Under the pieces are notes generated by a model that saw only the letters and a list, made by a program, of their open reading frames with translations, ran no database searches and was not told the DNA's origin. Made by a program: the position numbers and the translations under genes. From CAZPEV01 sp964585635 (GTDB taxonomy: Bacteria > Zixibacteria > MSB-5A5 > GN15 > JAAZOE01), in NCBI GenBank assembly GCA_964585635.1, contig CAZPEV010000060.1, forward strand, positions 1-16,730: a stretch of DNA of 16,730 nucleotides. Reading direction: 5' to 3'. Positions 1 to 8,425 of this stretch are shown here, one piece after another. Positions within the stretch are counted from its first letter, which is position 1, and each line of letters begins with the position of its first letter.

Positions 1-2589
1 GACCACCTCTGCCGGCGCATTGGTTAAATAGTCGCCGTTGGCCAGCTTCCGCGACAACTTCTCGAGTTGGCCCCGGAGATTCTCCAATTCCTTGCTCAGC
101 CGGGTCCGTTCCATTTCGATATCGATCAATCCCTCCAAGGGGAGGAATATCTCCGCCCCCGGAATGACCGCTGAGGCCGACATCGGCGGCTTTTTGACGT
201 CGGGGCCGATCATGATCTGATTGATCCGGGCCAGGCCTTTATAATAATCGATATGCTGATTCAGGACGGCGCCGAGATCATCATCATCGATCCGAATGTA
301 GACGTCGGCTCGCTTTCCGGGCGGGACGTTCATCTCCGAGCGCACGTTGCGGATGGCATTGACGACCGTCTGGATTTGGGCCAGGCGGCCCTCGAGGGCG
401 TCGTCTTCAAAGCCGGTCTCGGCGGTCGGCCACGGCCCGAAGAGAATATTCGGCGGCTGACCACCGTCCCCGGCCGGGCCGAGCAGTTGATTGTAGATCT
501 CCTCGGTAATGAAGGGAACGAAGGGGTGCAGCAGCAGCAGGATGCGTTTGAGAACGTATCCGGCGACCCGGCGGGCGGTCAGCTTTTCCTCGTCGCCGGC
601 GTCATACAACCGCGGCTTGATCAACTCTATATACCAATCGCAGAAATCTTTCCAGACGAAGTCGTACAGCACTCGGGCGGCGGTGTTGAGTCTGAAATCG
701 TCGCAGGCGCGATCGACGGCTGCGATCGTTTTCTCCAGTCGCGACAGTATCCAGTGATCGATCAGAATCAGTTTGTCTTTGGGCAAATCGTCGAGATCGA
801 TACGCTCGTCGCCCAGATTCATGATCACGAACCGGGAGGCGTTCCAGAGTTTGTTGTTGAAGTTGCGGCCCAATTCAAAGCTGTTTTGCGCGATCCACGG
901 ATCCTGACCATCGGGCGTGGCCAGAATGATCGACACGCGCATGGCGTCGGCGCCGTATTGATCGATGATCAACAGCGGATCGATGCCGTTCCCCAACGAT
1001 TTGGACATCTTGACCCCGTTGGTGTCGCGCACGGTGCCATGGATGTAGACATCGGTGAACGGCAGGTCGCCCATGAACTCGTATCCGGCCATGACCATCC
1101 GGGCCACCCATAGGAAGATGATTTCGGAGGCGGTGCTCAGGACGTCGGTGGGATAGAACTTCTTGAGCAAATCGGTCTGTTCCGGCCAGCCAAAGACCGA
1201 GAAGGGCCAAAGCCAGGAGGAAAACCAGGTATCGAGAACATCTTCATCCTGCAGGATATTAGTCGAGCCGCAGGCGGGGCAGCTCGTCGGCGCGACGGCG
1301 GCGGCGATGGTTTCACCGCAATCCTGGCAGTAATAGACCGGAATCCTGTGGCCCCCCCAAAGCTGGCGCGAGATGCACCAGTCGTGGATGTTTTCCATCC
1401 AATGCAGGTAGGTCTTTGACCAATGCTCCGGATGGAAGCGAACCTTGCCCGATCTGACCGCCTCGATGGCCGGCGCCGCCAACGGTTCCATGCGGACAAA
1501 CCACTGCTCCGAAAGCATCGGTTCGATGATCGTGTGGCAGCGGTCATGGGTGCCGACCGAGAGGGCGTACTTCTCCGTCTTGACCAGATGTCCCTTGGCC
1601 TCGAGGTCTTTGAGAAGTTGTGCCCGTCCCTCGAAGCGATCCAGGCCTTTATACTTGCCGCCGTTTTCGTTCAGGGTGCCGTCCAGATTCATGATATTGA
1701 TCTGGGGCAGATCGTGGCGCCGTCCGATCTCAAAATCGTTGGGATCATGGGCCGGGGTCACCTTGACCACGCCGGTCCCGAAGGCCGGATCGACATAATG
1801 ATCGGCAATGATCGGAATCTCCCGCTCCAAAATGGGCAGAATGACGGTTTTGCCGACCAGCTTCTTCAGGCGGGCGTCGCCCGGATTGACCGCCAGGGCG
1901 GTGTCGCCCAGCATGGTCTCCGGGCGGGTGGTGGCGACGGTCAGATATTCGTCGCTACCCTTGAGCTTGTACCGGATGTACCACAGGTGGCTGTCGATCT
2001 CCTCGTGTTCCACTTCGTCGTCGGAGATCGAGGTCTGGTCCAGAGGACACCAGTTGACGATCCGGTTGCCGCGATAGATCAGGCCCTTTTTGTAGAGCCG
2101 CAGGAAAACCTCGGTGACGGCCCGTGAGAGGTCATCGTCGAGCGTGAACCGCGTGCGTTCCCAATCGCAGGAACAGCCGATCTTCCGCAGTTGATTGAGG
2201 ATTAAATCCTTGTTTCGGTAGGCCCAGACTCTGACCCGTTCCTGGAACTTGTCACGTCCCATTTCCCGCCGCGTGATTCCCTCTTTGGCGACCTGCTTTT
2301 CGACGATTACCTGGGTGGCAATACCGGCATGGTCCGCGCCCGGCAGCCATTCCGCTTCGAATCCGAGCATCCGCTTGCGCCGGATGATGATATCCTGGAT
2401 GGTATTGTTGAGGGCATGACCCAGGTGCAACACGTCGGTGACGTTGGGCGGCGGGATGACGATCGTGAAAGCTTTCTTGGCCGATCGGGGATTTCCTTTG
2501 AAGTACCCGGCGGCGAGCCATCGCTGATAGATGGCTTCCTCAGTTTCCTTCGGGTCGTACGGCTTTCCTTTGACCTTCTTCTCTTCCAT
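1..2589 (-). CDS. valS: Valyl-tRNA synthetase (3' end beyond window)
   Basis: Class I aminoacyl-tRNA synthetase that charges tRNA-Val with valine in the cytoplasm. I read 863 uninterrupted codons from the ATG at 2589 to the left edge; ValS is usually about 880-950 residues, so only the C-terminal arm is missing. The ATP-binding HIGH motif appears as HLGH at residues 55-58, after PPPNVTDVL. KMSKS lies at residues 527-531 (positions 997-1011). Editing-domain motifs include TTRPETMLGD and the FGTGVVKVTPAHDPND block. A zinc-knuckle-like pair, CQDC (421-424) and CPAC (437-440), sits in the catalytic insertion. The start is set by GAGGAG at 2600-2605, 10 nt upstream. A sigma-70-like promoter precedes it, and it is divergent from mazG. 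Confidence is very high. Confidence 0.97.
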   Translation of the reverse strand, partial: MEEKKVKGKPYDPKETEEAIYQRWLAAGYFKGNPRSAKKAFTIVIPPPNVTDVLHLGHALNNTIQDIIIRRKRMLGFEAEWLPGADHAGIATQVIVEKQVAKEGITRREMGRDKFQERVRVWAYRNKDLILNQLRKIGCSCDWERTRFTLDDDLSRAVTEVFLRLYKKGLIYRGNRIVNWCPLDQTSISDDEVEHEEIDSHLWYIRYKLKGSDEYLTVATTRPETMLGDTALAVNPGDARLKKLVGKTVILPILEREIPIIADHYVDPAFGTGVVKVTPAHDPNDFEIGRRHDLPQINIMNLDGTLNENGGKYKGLDRFEGRAQLLKDLEAKGHLVKTEKYALSVGTHDRCHTIIEPMLSEQWFVRMEPLAAPAIEAVRSGKVRFHPEHWSKTYLHWMENIHDWCISRQLWGGHRIPVYYCQDCGETIAAAVAPTSCPACGSTNILQDEDVLDTWFSSWLWPFSVFGWPEQTDLLKKFYPTDVLSTASEIIFLWVARMVMAGYEFMGDLPFTDVYIHGTVRDTNGVKMSKSLGNGIDPLLIIDQYGADAMRVSIILATPDGQDPWIAQNSFELGRNFNNKLWNASRFVIMNLGDERIDLDDLPKDKLILIDHWILSRLEKTIAAVDRACDDFRLNTAARVLYDFVWKDFCDWYIELIKPRLYDAGDEEKLTARRVAGYVLKRILLLLHPFVPFITEEIYNQLLGPAGDGGQPPNILFGPWPTAETGFEDDALEGRLAQIQTVVNAIRNVRSEMNVPPGKRADVYIRIDDDDLGAVLNQHIDYYKGLARINQIMIGPDVKKPPMSASAVIPGAEIFLPLEGLIDIEMERTRLSKELENLRGQLEKLSRKLANGDYLTNAPAEVV

Positions 2590-2615
2590 CAGGATTCAAC
2601 TCCTCAAAGTAGGGC

Positions 2616-2644
2616 ATAATACCCTGGGCGGCTCGAAAAGTCAA
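2616..2644 (-). promoter_or_regulatory. Sigma-70-like promoter for valS
   Basis: On the minus strand TTGACT (2639-2644) and TATTAT (2616-2621) are separated by exactly 17 bp. The predicted transcription start lies about 20 nt upstream of the valS start codon, and the GAGGAG ribosome binding site falls within that short leader. No T-box leader is possible in so short a transcript. Confidence 0.65.
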
Positions 2645-2669
2645 CAGCAAGCCCGGCCGAGAAATAGAT

Positions 2670-2698
2670 TTGGCTTTCAGGACGCTTCGCCGTATCGT
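2670..2698 (+). promoter_or_regulatory. Possible promoter for mazG
   Basis: TTGGCT (2670-2675), a 17 bp spacer and TATCGT (2693-2698) lie upstream of the mazG GTG start at 2736. The -10 match is modest, and the nearby TATTAT and TACAAT strings offer alternatives. This is a weak call, supported mainly by the divergent arrangement with valS, which requires some plus-strand promoter here. Confidence 0.3.
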
Positions 2699-2735
2699 AT
2701 TATTACAATATCGGCCCGAAATGGAGACTGATTAG

Positions 2736-3539
2736 GTGGATCAAAATCTGGAGAAACTTCCTTCGCTGCAACGGCTTCAGGCGATCATGGCGCGCCTTCG
2801 ATCCGCCGACGGTTGTCAGTGGGATCGGGCTCAGACGCACAAGAGTCTTCTGCCATACCTGATTGAAGAGACATATGAGGTGGTGGAAACGATCGAGTCG
2901 GGCCAGATGCCTCAACTGCGCGAGGAGTTGGGCGACCTGCTGGTGCAAGTCTATTTCCACGCCCAACTGGCGGCGGAGCGGGATGATTTCACAGTCGAGG
3001 ACGTCGCTTCCGACAGTTGCGACAAGCTGATTCGGCGTCATCCGCACGTGTTCCGCGAGAAAAAGGACCTCAATCCGGAGCAGGTACGCGACCAGTGGGA
3101 ACGGATCAAGGTTGATTCCCGCGAGAAGGAATCGGTACTGGCGGGGGTACCGAAGACGATGCCGGCGCTCCTCCTGGCGTATCGGGTGGGAGAGAAGGCG
3201 GCCGGCGTCGGTTTCGACTGGAAAAATCCGCGCGACATTTTCGACAAGATCAAAGAGGAAATTGGCGAATTCGAGACGGAGTTCGATTCCGCCCAACGGG
3301 AAGGTATGGTCCATGAGCTGGGCGATATGATTTTTGCCCTGGTCAATCTGGCGCGCCGGATCGGCGTCGATCCGGAATACGCGCTGCGCCAGACGGTCGG
3401 TCGATTTATCGAGCGCTTCGAATTTATCGAAAAGAGCCTCAAGGAACAGGGCCGCTCTTTTTCGGAGACGACCCTGGAGGAATTGGAAGTCCTTTGGCAA
3501 CAGGCAAAGGGTTTAATGACCGGGGTTCATCGAATTTAA
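2736..3539 (+). CDS. mazG: Nucleoside triphosphate pyrophosphohydrolase MazG
   Basis: A 267-residue two-domain MazG that hydrolyses NTPs or dNTPs to the monophosphate plus PPi, a house-cleaning and (p)ppGpp-modulating activity. The first domain has the metal-binding helices EETYE (44-48) and EELGD (63-67). The second, catalytically dominant in the E. coli protein, has EEIGE (174-178) and HELGD (193-197). The GVGFDW segment (157-162) matches the inter-domain region of the family. The length equals that of E. coli MazG (about 263). The start is GTG at 2736: an in-frame TAG lies immediately upstream, and GGAG at 2723-2726 is 9 nt away. It is divergent from valS, and the next gene has its own promoter, so this is probably a short transcription unit. 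Confidence 0.95.
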   Translation: MDQNLEKLPSLQRLQAIMARLRSADGCQWDRAQTHKSLLPYLIEETYEVVETIESGQMPQLREELGDLLVQVYFHAQLAAERDDFTVEDVASDSCDKLIRRHPHVFREKKDLNPEQVRDQWERIKVDSREKESVLAGVPKTMPALLLAYRVGEKAAGVGFDWKNPRDIFDKIKEEIGEFETEFDSAQREGMVHELGDMIFALVNLARRIGVDPEYALRQTVGRFIERFEFIEKSLKEQGRSFSETTLEELEVLWQQAKGLMTGVHRI

Positions 3540-3568
3540 TTGACTTAACTTTTGGCCGGTGTTATCAT
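3540..3568 (+). promoter_or_regulatory. Promoter for polyprenyl diphosphate synthase
   Basis: TTGACT (3540-3545), a 17 bp spacer and TATCAT (3563-3568) begin exactly at the mazG stop codon. The start site would be near 3575, leaving a leader of about 13 nt that overlaps the AAGGA ribosome binding site at 3577-3581. The spacing and match are good, so the isoprenoid gene can be transcribed separately from mazG. Confidence 0.6.
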
Positions 3569-3587
3569 CATCATCTAAGGAACGGGG

Positions 3588-4568
3588 ATGAAAACGATTG
3601 ACCTACAGCAATTAACCCGGCCGATTTCAAAGGACATGCAGGCCTTTGACCGGCAGTTGGATTTATCGCTGGCGGCCGACTCGGTGCTCATCAGCGCGGT
3701 CGTGAGGCATATCCTGGCCACTCGAGGAAAGCGCCTGCGCCCGGCGGTGATGATGCTCTCCGCCCGTAGCGGCGGTTTTTTCACCTCGAAGCTGATTTAC
3801 GCGGCTTTGGCGGTGGAGTTAATCCATACCGCCACTCTGCTGCACGACGACGTCGTCGACGAATCGGAGATTCGGCGCGGCCAGGACACGGTCAACGCCC
3901 GCTGGACCAACCTGGTGTCGGTGCTCATGGGCGATTTTCTCTTCTCGCGCGCCTTCCGGGTGATGGTGGACACCGCCTCGCCGGAGCTGATTCGTTCGCT
4001 CAGTTCCGCCACCAATCGGGTCAGCTATGGCGAGCTGCGGCAGATTGAGGAGATGTCCAACTTCGATCTGCCGGAAAAGGATTATATCAAGATCATCGCC
4101 GACAAAACCGCCTCCCTCTTCGCCGTGTCGTGTGAAGCCGGGGCGATACTTAAGAAGGCCTCCCTGAAGGAGCGCCGGCGATATCGCGACTTCGGCGAGA
4201 ACATGGGGATTGCGTTTCAGATTGCCGATGACCTTTTGGATTATGTCGGCGACACGAATAGAACGGGCAAGGAACTGGGTGTCGATCTGACGCAGGGCAA
4301 GGTGACGCTGCCGCTGATTCATGCCCTGGGCCATTCCTCCGGCCGGGTGCGCGGCGAAATGACCGCCCTTCTGAACAACGGCATTCGCCGCTCCGGAATC
4401 GATCGGGTGCTGAGATTCATCACCGAACAGGGCGGCATCGATTATGCTTATGCCAGGGCCTCGGCCTATTCGGCGCGCGCCGCCGGTATTCTCGATGAGT
4501 TCAAGGACACCATCTACAGGCAAACGCTGCGGGATCTGGTCGCGTTCACCGTCTCCCGGGACAATTAG
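3588..4568 (+). CDS. ispB: Long-chain trans-polyprenyl diphosphate synthase
   Basis: A 326-residue class I (E)-prenyltransferase that adds isopentenyl diphosphate units to an allylic primer, giving the long isoprenoid tail of quinones. The substrate-binding GKRLRP is at 47-52. The first Asp-rich motif DDVVD is at 87-91 in the context LIHTATLLHDDVVDE. The second, DDLLD, is at 214-218 in FQIADDLLDYVGD. Small residues just before the first motif (TAT at 81-83) fit a long product, as in octaprenyl synthase. Product chain length cannot be read from sequence alone, so the symbol ispB is a best match. The ATG at 3588 has AAGGA 6 nt upstream. It lies just downstream of mazG with its own promoter. The stop is TAG, which matters for judging the amber codon in the next gene. 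Confidence 0.92.
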   Translation: MKTIDLQQLTRPISKDMQAFDRQLDLSLAADSVLISAVVRHILATRGKRLRPAVMMLSARSGGFFTSKLIYAALAVELIHTATLLHDDVVDESEIRRGQDTVNARWTNLVSVLMGDFLFSRAFRVMVDTASPELIRSLSSATNRVSYGELRQIEEMSNFDLPEKDYIKIIADKTASLFAVSCEAGAILKKASLKERRRYRDFGENMGIAFQIADDLLDYVGDTNRTGKELGVDLTQGKVTLPLIHALGHSSGRVRGEMTALLNNGIRRSGIDRVLRFITEQGGIDYAYARASAYSARAAGILDEFKDTIYRQTLRDLVAFTVSRDN

Positions 4569-4635
4569 GCGACAATCGGGCATGTCGGCCGGATTGCGTG
4601 TGATTGTCTCCGATCCTTTTTCACCCCTTGGCGTG

Positions 4636-4641
4636 TATAAT
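4636..4641 (+). promoter_or_regulatory. Perfect -10 hexamer next to VWA start codon
   Basis: TATAAT ends 5 bp before the ATG at 4647. No clear -35 sits at 16-18 bp, and no Shine-Dalgarno sequence precedes the ATG. If this -10 is used, transcription would begin at about the start codon itself and give a leaderless mRNA. Alternatively the gene is read through from the polyprenyl synthase 78 bp upstream and the match is chance. Confidence 0.35.
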
Positions 4642-4646
4642 CAGTG

Positions 4647-5513
4647 ATGTTTGGCTTGGAAGGAATTCGGGTCCAGTTTCTGAGCGGCGGTCTGTGGCTG
4701 ATCGTGCTTCTTTGCCTGGCCTTTCTGGCGATCGTCTATCTTTACTATCGCCGCACCACCCCGCCGTTAAATCGCACGATGACGTGGGTCCTGAGCGGCC
4801 TGCGCGCCGTCGCCTGTCTGGCGTTGTTCCTGGCCCTGGCCCAGCCGATCCTGACCTTTTCGACCTCGCAGCAATTCCAGAAGCGACTGGCGGTTCTGCT
4901 GGATCGTTCCCGCTCGATGACGCTGCCGTTGAGCGGCGCCGGCGGGCTGTCACGGCTGGACAAGGCGGCCGAGGTTCTTCGCGGTCCGGAGTTGGCGCCC
5001 CTGCGCGATAATCTGGGCGTCGATTACTACGTCTTTGCCGAGTCGCTCGTCGTTTCCCAGGATGGCCGTGGCTTGTCGGGGAAACTGACCGACTATGAAC
5101 ATGCCCTGACGCAACTGCGGCAGATGACGCCGGTCAATCCCTATGATTATGTGCTTTTGGTATCCGATGGACGGGCCACCCTCGGCGAAAACCTGGCTGA
5201 CCTGGGATCACAATCCGGCCCGCCGATCCTGGCGCTGGCGGTGGGGGATTCCAGCCGGATTGAGGACGTTTCCTTGGATCGTGTGGATTATAAGGAGATC
5301 TTGTATGCCGGCCGTCGCACCGAGATTGCCGTTACCTATTCCCAACGAGGCGGCGTTTCCGGTGAATTGCAGGTGCAACTTGCCGACGGCGCCAAGGTCC
5401 TGGCGCAAAAGACAGTGGCCCCTCCCGGTGACGGCCGAAGCGGCGAAGGCACGCTGACGTTTACGCCGTCGTCTCCCGGCCGGATGATTCTCGACCTGAG
5501 GATTACCTTTTAG
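4647..5513 (+). CDS. Membrane von Willebrand A protein, N-terminal part (ends at in-frame TAG)
   Basis: The first 288 codons of a 730-codon reading frame that continues in the same frame to 6839. Two membrane helices lie at about residues 14-34 and 46-68, as in BatA-like VWA proteins. The VWA domain follows (about 80-205), with the MIDAS metal motif DRSRS (86-90), a Thr in KLTDYEHAL and the SDGRAT segment (173-178). The 205-288 stretch looks like a beta-rich domain before the break. The TAG at 5511-5513 falls inside a domain: the sequence after it (TDETNRQNNRQKFSVRV) is the normal continuation of this family. The ATG at 4647 is preferred over the GTG at 4644. No Shine-Dalgarno is seen. The protein is probably anchored in the membrane with its domains outside the cytoplasm; its function is unknown. 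Confidence 0.85.
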   Translation: MFGLEGIRVQFLSGGLWLIVLLCLAFLAIVYLYYRRTTPPLNRTMTWVLSGLRAVACLALFLALAQPILTFSTSQQFQKRLAVLLDRSRSMTLPLSGAGGLSRLDKAAEVLRGPELAPLRDNLGVDYYVFAESLVVSQDGRGLSGKLTDYEHALTQLRQMTPVNPYDYVLLVSDGRATLGENLADLGSQSGPPILALAVGDSSRIEDVSLDRVDYKEILYAGRRTEIAVTYSQRGGVSGELQVQLADGAKVLAQKTVAPPGDGRSGEGTLTFTPSSPGRMILDLRITF

Positions 5514-5555
5514 ACCGATGAGACAAACCGCCAGAACAACCGTCAGAAGTTCTCC

Positions 5556-6839
5556 GTGCGGGTGCTGAAGAGCAAGCTGCGGGTGCTGCTGTACAGTTCC
5601 TCGATCAATCAGGAATATGCCTTTCTGAATCGCTTCCTTACCGGCCGGGACGATTATGAAGTCGTGTCCGTCATCGATGCCGCCGGGGGCGACCGGTTCG
5701 GAGCACGCTTTCCCGATACCCAGGAAAAGCTGAACAGCTTCGACGTCGTGATTATGATCGATCCCGATTTGGGACGATTGAGCAGTCATTACGATCGCTT
5801 CAAGACCTATCTGGCTGACCGCGGCGGGGCGATTCTGCTTTTTATGGGAGAGGTCTATGCCGGTTCGGCAGCCGGTTCCCGCCTGGAATCGCTGTTCCCG
5901 CTGGCATTGACATCGGGCCGGAGCCGGTCGCCACATTACGGCAAATACCATTTGCGACCCGATCCGAGGATGATCTTTCACCCTTCCCTCAAGCTGGCCG
6001 AAACGCGCGAGGATATTGCCGCCGTCTGGGCCAGCCAGCCTCCCTTTACCCTAGCGGTGCCGATCGATTCGGTGCGGGCCGATGGCGTGGCGCTGGCATA
6101 CGTCGAGGGGGAGGGTGATTGGCTGCGGGGTTGCGCCATGGCGATGCGTGAGGTGCGGGCGGGCAAGGTTCTGGCGATTGCGGTCGCACCGTTCTGGCAC
6201 TGGGCGTTCTTCCCGGTCGGCGTCGGCGCCGAGACCGCCCCGTACGGAAATTTCCTGGGCGGCACGATTCGATGGCTTACCGCCGGCGACGAATCCGACC
6301 GGATAAGCCTCAAGCCGGCCAAAGAGGTCTTCCAAAATGGAGAAGCGGTGACCTTTGCCGGAACGGCATATGATGAAGGGTTCCGGCCGATTGAAAATGC
6401 CGGCGGCGACCTGATCGTGGTTTCGGATAAGGGGGACAGCAGCTCGGCCCGAATCTTGCCCGACCCGGTTCGTCCCGGGAAATACGCCGTTCAGTTAGGG
6501 GCGCTGGCGCCGGGAACCTACAGCTATCGCGCCACGATGATGGCCGAGACGGTCCGGCTGGGGCACTTTGAGGGAAAGTTTGCGGTCGATGATATCGACC
6601 GGGAAATCGCCTTTGGCGACGTCGACTGGACGGCGATGCAGGCGGCGGCCCGGAACTCGCACGGCCTGTTCGCATCGTACAAGAATCCTGTCCCCCTGCT
6701 TGACAAGATCGACCTGACTCGAATCCGCGTCAGTCGGGGGCATGAGATACGGCTATGGGACAATCTGGTTCTGCTTCTGATAGTCATCGGCGCTTTGTCG
6801 CTGGAATGGATAATCCGTAAGCAGCGGCAGTTGCTGTGA
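5556..6839 (+). CDS. Membrane von Willebrand A protein, C-terminal part (after in-frame TAG)
   Basis: This is the continuation, in the same frame, of the frame starting at 4647. The first available start after the TAG is GTG at 5556, but no ribosome binding site precedes it and the open frame already resumes at 5514, so independent translation is doubtful. The segment opens with LRVLLYSSSINQEYAFLNRF and contains DVVIMIDPD and GGAILLFMGEVY, resembling the glutamine-amidotransferase-like fold of large VWA proteins, without an evident catalytic Cys. An Ig-like or beta-sandwich region follows (about 6300-6590). A C-terminal membrane helix, NLVLLLIVIGALSLEWII, is followed by a basic tail, as expected for the family's C-terminus. 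Complete domains on both sides favour a recent nonsense change, a sequence error or readthrough over long decay. Confidence 0.8.
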   Translation: MRVLKSKLRVLLYSSSINQEYAFLNRFLTGRDDYEVVSVIDAAGGDRFGARFPDTQEKLNSFDVVIMIDPDLGRLSSHYDRFKTYLADRGGAILLFMGEVYAGSAAGSRLESLFPLALTSGRSRSPHYGKYHLRPDPRMIFHPSLKLAETREDIAAVWASQPPFTLAVPIDSVRADGVALAYVEGEGDWLRGCAMAMREVRAGKVLAIAVAPFWHWAFFPVGVGAETAPYGNFLGGTIRWLTAGDESDRISLKPAKEVFQNGEAVTFAGTAYDEGFRPIENAGGDLIVVSDKGDSSSARILPDPVRPGKYAVQLGALAPGTYSYRATMMAETVRLGHFEGKFAVDDIDREIAFGDVDWTAMQAAARNSHGLFASYKNPVPLLDKIDLTRIRVSRGHEIRLWDNLVLLLIVIGALSLEWIIRKQRQLL

Positions 6840-6852
6840 AAGGAAATGCGCG

Positions 6853-7782
6853 GTGCATGTGGTGAAAAGGCTTATCGTAATGGTTTTCGCCCTGGCCTTT
6901 GTTTCCTGCGGGGGAGGCGACAAGAACGGTGTGAAGCCGGATACCAGTGCGCCAAGAGTCACCGCGACCAGTCCCCTCGGCGGGGCCGTCGAGGTGCCGG
7001 TTACCACGGCTGTTACCGCCACCTTCTCCAAAGATATGGACCCGGCCACGATCACCACCTCGACCTTTGGATTGAGCGGGAGTATTGTTGGTACGGTCAC
7101 CTATGCCAGCCGGGTGGCCACCTTTACCCCGGCCAATCCGCTGGCCAAAGGGACCCTCTATTCGGCGATTGTCACTGTCGGCGCCAAGGATCTGGCCGGA
7201 ACGCCGCTGGCGCAGAACCATATCTGGAGCTTCACCACCGAGGCGATCAGGTTCACCGACGGTTCAGCCTATTTTCCCATGGCCGACGGCGATACCTGGT
7301 ATTTCACCGGTCCTGCCAGCCGCAAAATACGGCGGGTTGTCTCCGGAGACACGACTATCGCTGGGGCGGTCTGCAAGCGGGTGCTGGAGAACGACACGAC
7401 GGCTCAGGCCTGGTCCAAAGACAGCACCGGATTCTTTGTTCACCTGCTTGATGACTCCCTGCGGGCCGAGCCGCCGCTGAAGATTCCGTTCAATCTATCC
7501 ACGCTCCAGACCTATCATTACAACTCCGATCTGTACTGGACCACCAACGATACCGTCTATTTCGTAAATATTTCCGGCGACCTGAGATTTTCCGGTTATG
7601 TCGTCAAGGATGTGCCGGCGGGTCACTTTCCGGCGGCCGCCGAGTTCAGGTATATTACCGAAGGGTACTATGAGTACTACGCCAAGGACGTCGGCCTGCT
7701 CGACGACGGCGACTATGTCCTCGACAGCGCCTTTGTCGGTGGCGTTTGGTACCGAGCTTCCGGCGGGCCGCTGCGGCAATAG
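6853..7782 (+). CDS. Lipoprotein with bacterial Ig-like domain
   Basis: A 309-residue exported lipoprotein. A short basic N-terminus and hydrophobic core lead to the lipobox FVSC with the lipidated Cys at 19, followed by GGGDKNG. Residues about 33-132 look like an SbsA/Big_5 type Ig-like domain: it opens SAPRVTATSPLGGAVEVP, contains ATFSKDMDPATI, and ends HIWSFTTE. The remaining 175 residues are rich in Tyr, Trp and Asp, start with FPMADGDTWYF, and look like a beta-rich domain I cannot name. I chose GTG at 6853 because AAAGGA (6839-6844) is 8 nt upstream; GTG codons at 6859 and 6862 are alternatives. It begins 13 nt after the VWA stop and probably shares its transcript. Its role is unknown; a cell-surface structural or binding role is an inference. 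Confidence 0.85.
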   Translation: MHVVKRLIVMVFALAFVSCGGGDKNGVKPDTSAPRVTATSPLGGAVEVPVTTAVTATFSKDMDPATITTSTFGLSGSIVGTVTYASRVATFTPANPLAKGTLYSAIVTVGAKDLAGTPLAQNHIWSFTTEAIRFTDGSAYFPMADGDTWYFTGPASRKIRRVVSGDTTIAGAVCKRVLENDTTAQAWSKDSTGFFVHLLDDSLRAEPPLKIPFNLSTLQTYHYNSDLYWTTNDTVYFVNISGDLRFSGYVVKDVPAGHFPAAAEFRYITEGYYEYYAKDVGLLDDGDYVLDSAFVGGVWYRASGGPLRQ

Positions 7783-7792
7783 GGGGCGGAAT

Positions 7793-8332
7793 CTATTTCA
7801 CGATTTGGATAATCTGCCTAAAGCGATCTCCCTCAGCCGTGTGCAGCATCTCAAACAGCGCCATCTCCACGCTGGTAACACAGGCTCCAAGGTCTCTGAT
7901 AGCCCCAATCCCGATCTGCTTGTTTTCCAGCGTGCGCGATGAAACGGCATCGGCCACCAGGTAGACCTCATAACCGGCGTTGATTAGATCGATGGCTGTT
8001 TGGTAGACACAGACATGAGTTTCCATACCGACCAGGAGCACCTGCTTGCGGCCGAACCCTTTCAATTTCGCCATAAATTCATCGTTTCCGCAGCAACTGA
8101 AGGTCTTCTTGGCCATCGGCTTTAGGTCGGGCAGTTCCTGGCGAATCTCGGCAATGGTATCGCCCAGTTTGTCGGGAAGCTGTTCGTTCCACAGGATCGG
8201 CAGGCTGAGGGTTTTGGCCCCCTTGATCATCCGCACGACGTTGCGAAAGAAGTCATCTTTCTGATGCATCAGCGTGGCCAGCCGGCCCTGTACGTCGACG
8301 ACCACCAGCACCGCCTGTTCCGATTTCAACAT
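7793..8332 (-). CDS. Isochorismatase-family cysteine hydrolase
   Basis: A 179-residue member of the isochorismatase-like hydrolase superfamily (YcaC and nicotinamidase relatives), which cleave amide or ester bonds with a Cys nucleophile. The catalytic triad is visible: D13 in VVVDVQGRL, K76 in AKKTFSCC and C108 in VGMETHVCV, the last with the family's cis-peptide GMETH context. I chose the ATG at 8332 because GAGGAG (8339-8344) lies 6 nt upstream; the frame is open 20 codons further but without family sequence. The substrate cannot be inferred; single-domain members of this type are often annotated only as hydrolases. It follows the cupin on the same strand after a 93 bp gap and ends 10 bp from the lipoprotein stop, tail to tail. 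The stop codon is TAG. Confidence 0.93.
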   Translation of the reverse strand: MLKSEQAVLVVVDVQGRLATLMHQKDDFFRNVVRMIKGAKTLSLPILWNEQLPDKLGDTIAEIRQELPDLKPMAKKTFSCCGNDEFMAKLKGFGRKQVLLVGMETHVCVYQTAIDLINAGYEVYLVADAVSSRTLENKQIGIGAIRDLGACVTSVEMALFEMLHTAEGDRFRQIIQIVK

Positions 8333-8425
8333 ATCAATCTCCTCATGGCTATTGCAGACTATACGCATCGGGCGATCCGGTCGGGGAGACATAATTGAGT
8401 CGCACGCCTGTGCCCGCCCCTTTTT

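Noticed and set aside
253..2127. Long plus-strand open frames opposite valS
   Set aside because: valS is continuous on the minus strand with all class I motifs; the plus-strand frames have no ribosome binding sites or recognisable domains and reflect GC-rich antisense bias.
2703..3500. 265-codon minus-strand frame opposite mazG
   Set aside because: It lies wholly antisense to a complete two-domain MazG and shows no domain or start signal.
3819..4583. 254-codon minus-strand frame opposite the polyprenyl synthase
   Set aside because: Antisense to a gene with both DDxxD motifs; no independent support.
5511..5513. TAG decoded as pyrrolysine or genome-wide recoding
   Set aside because: At least six neighbouring genes end with TAG, and the gene is not a methylamine methyltransferase.
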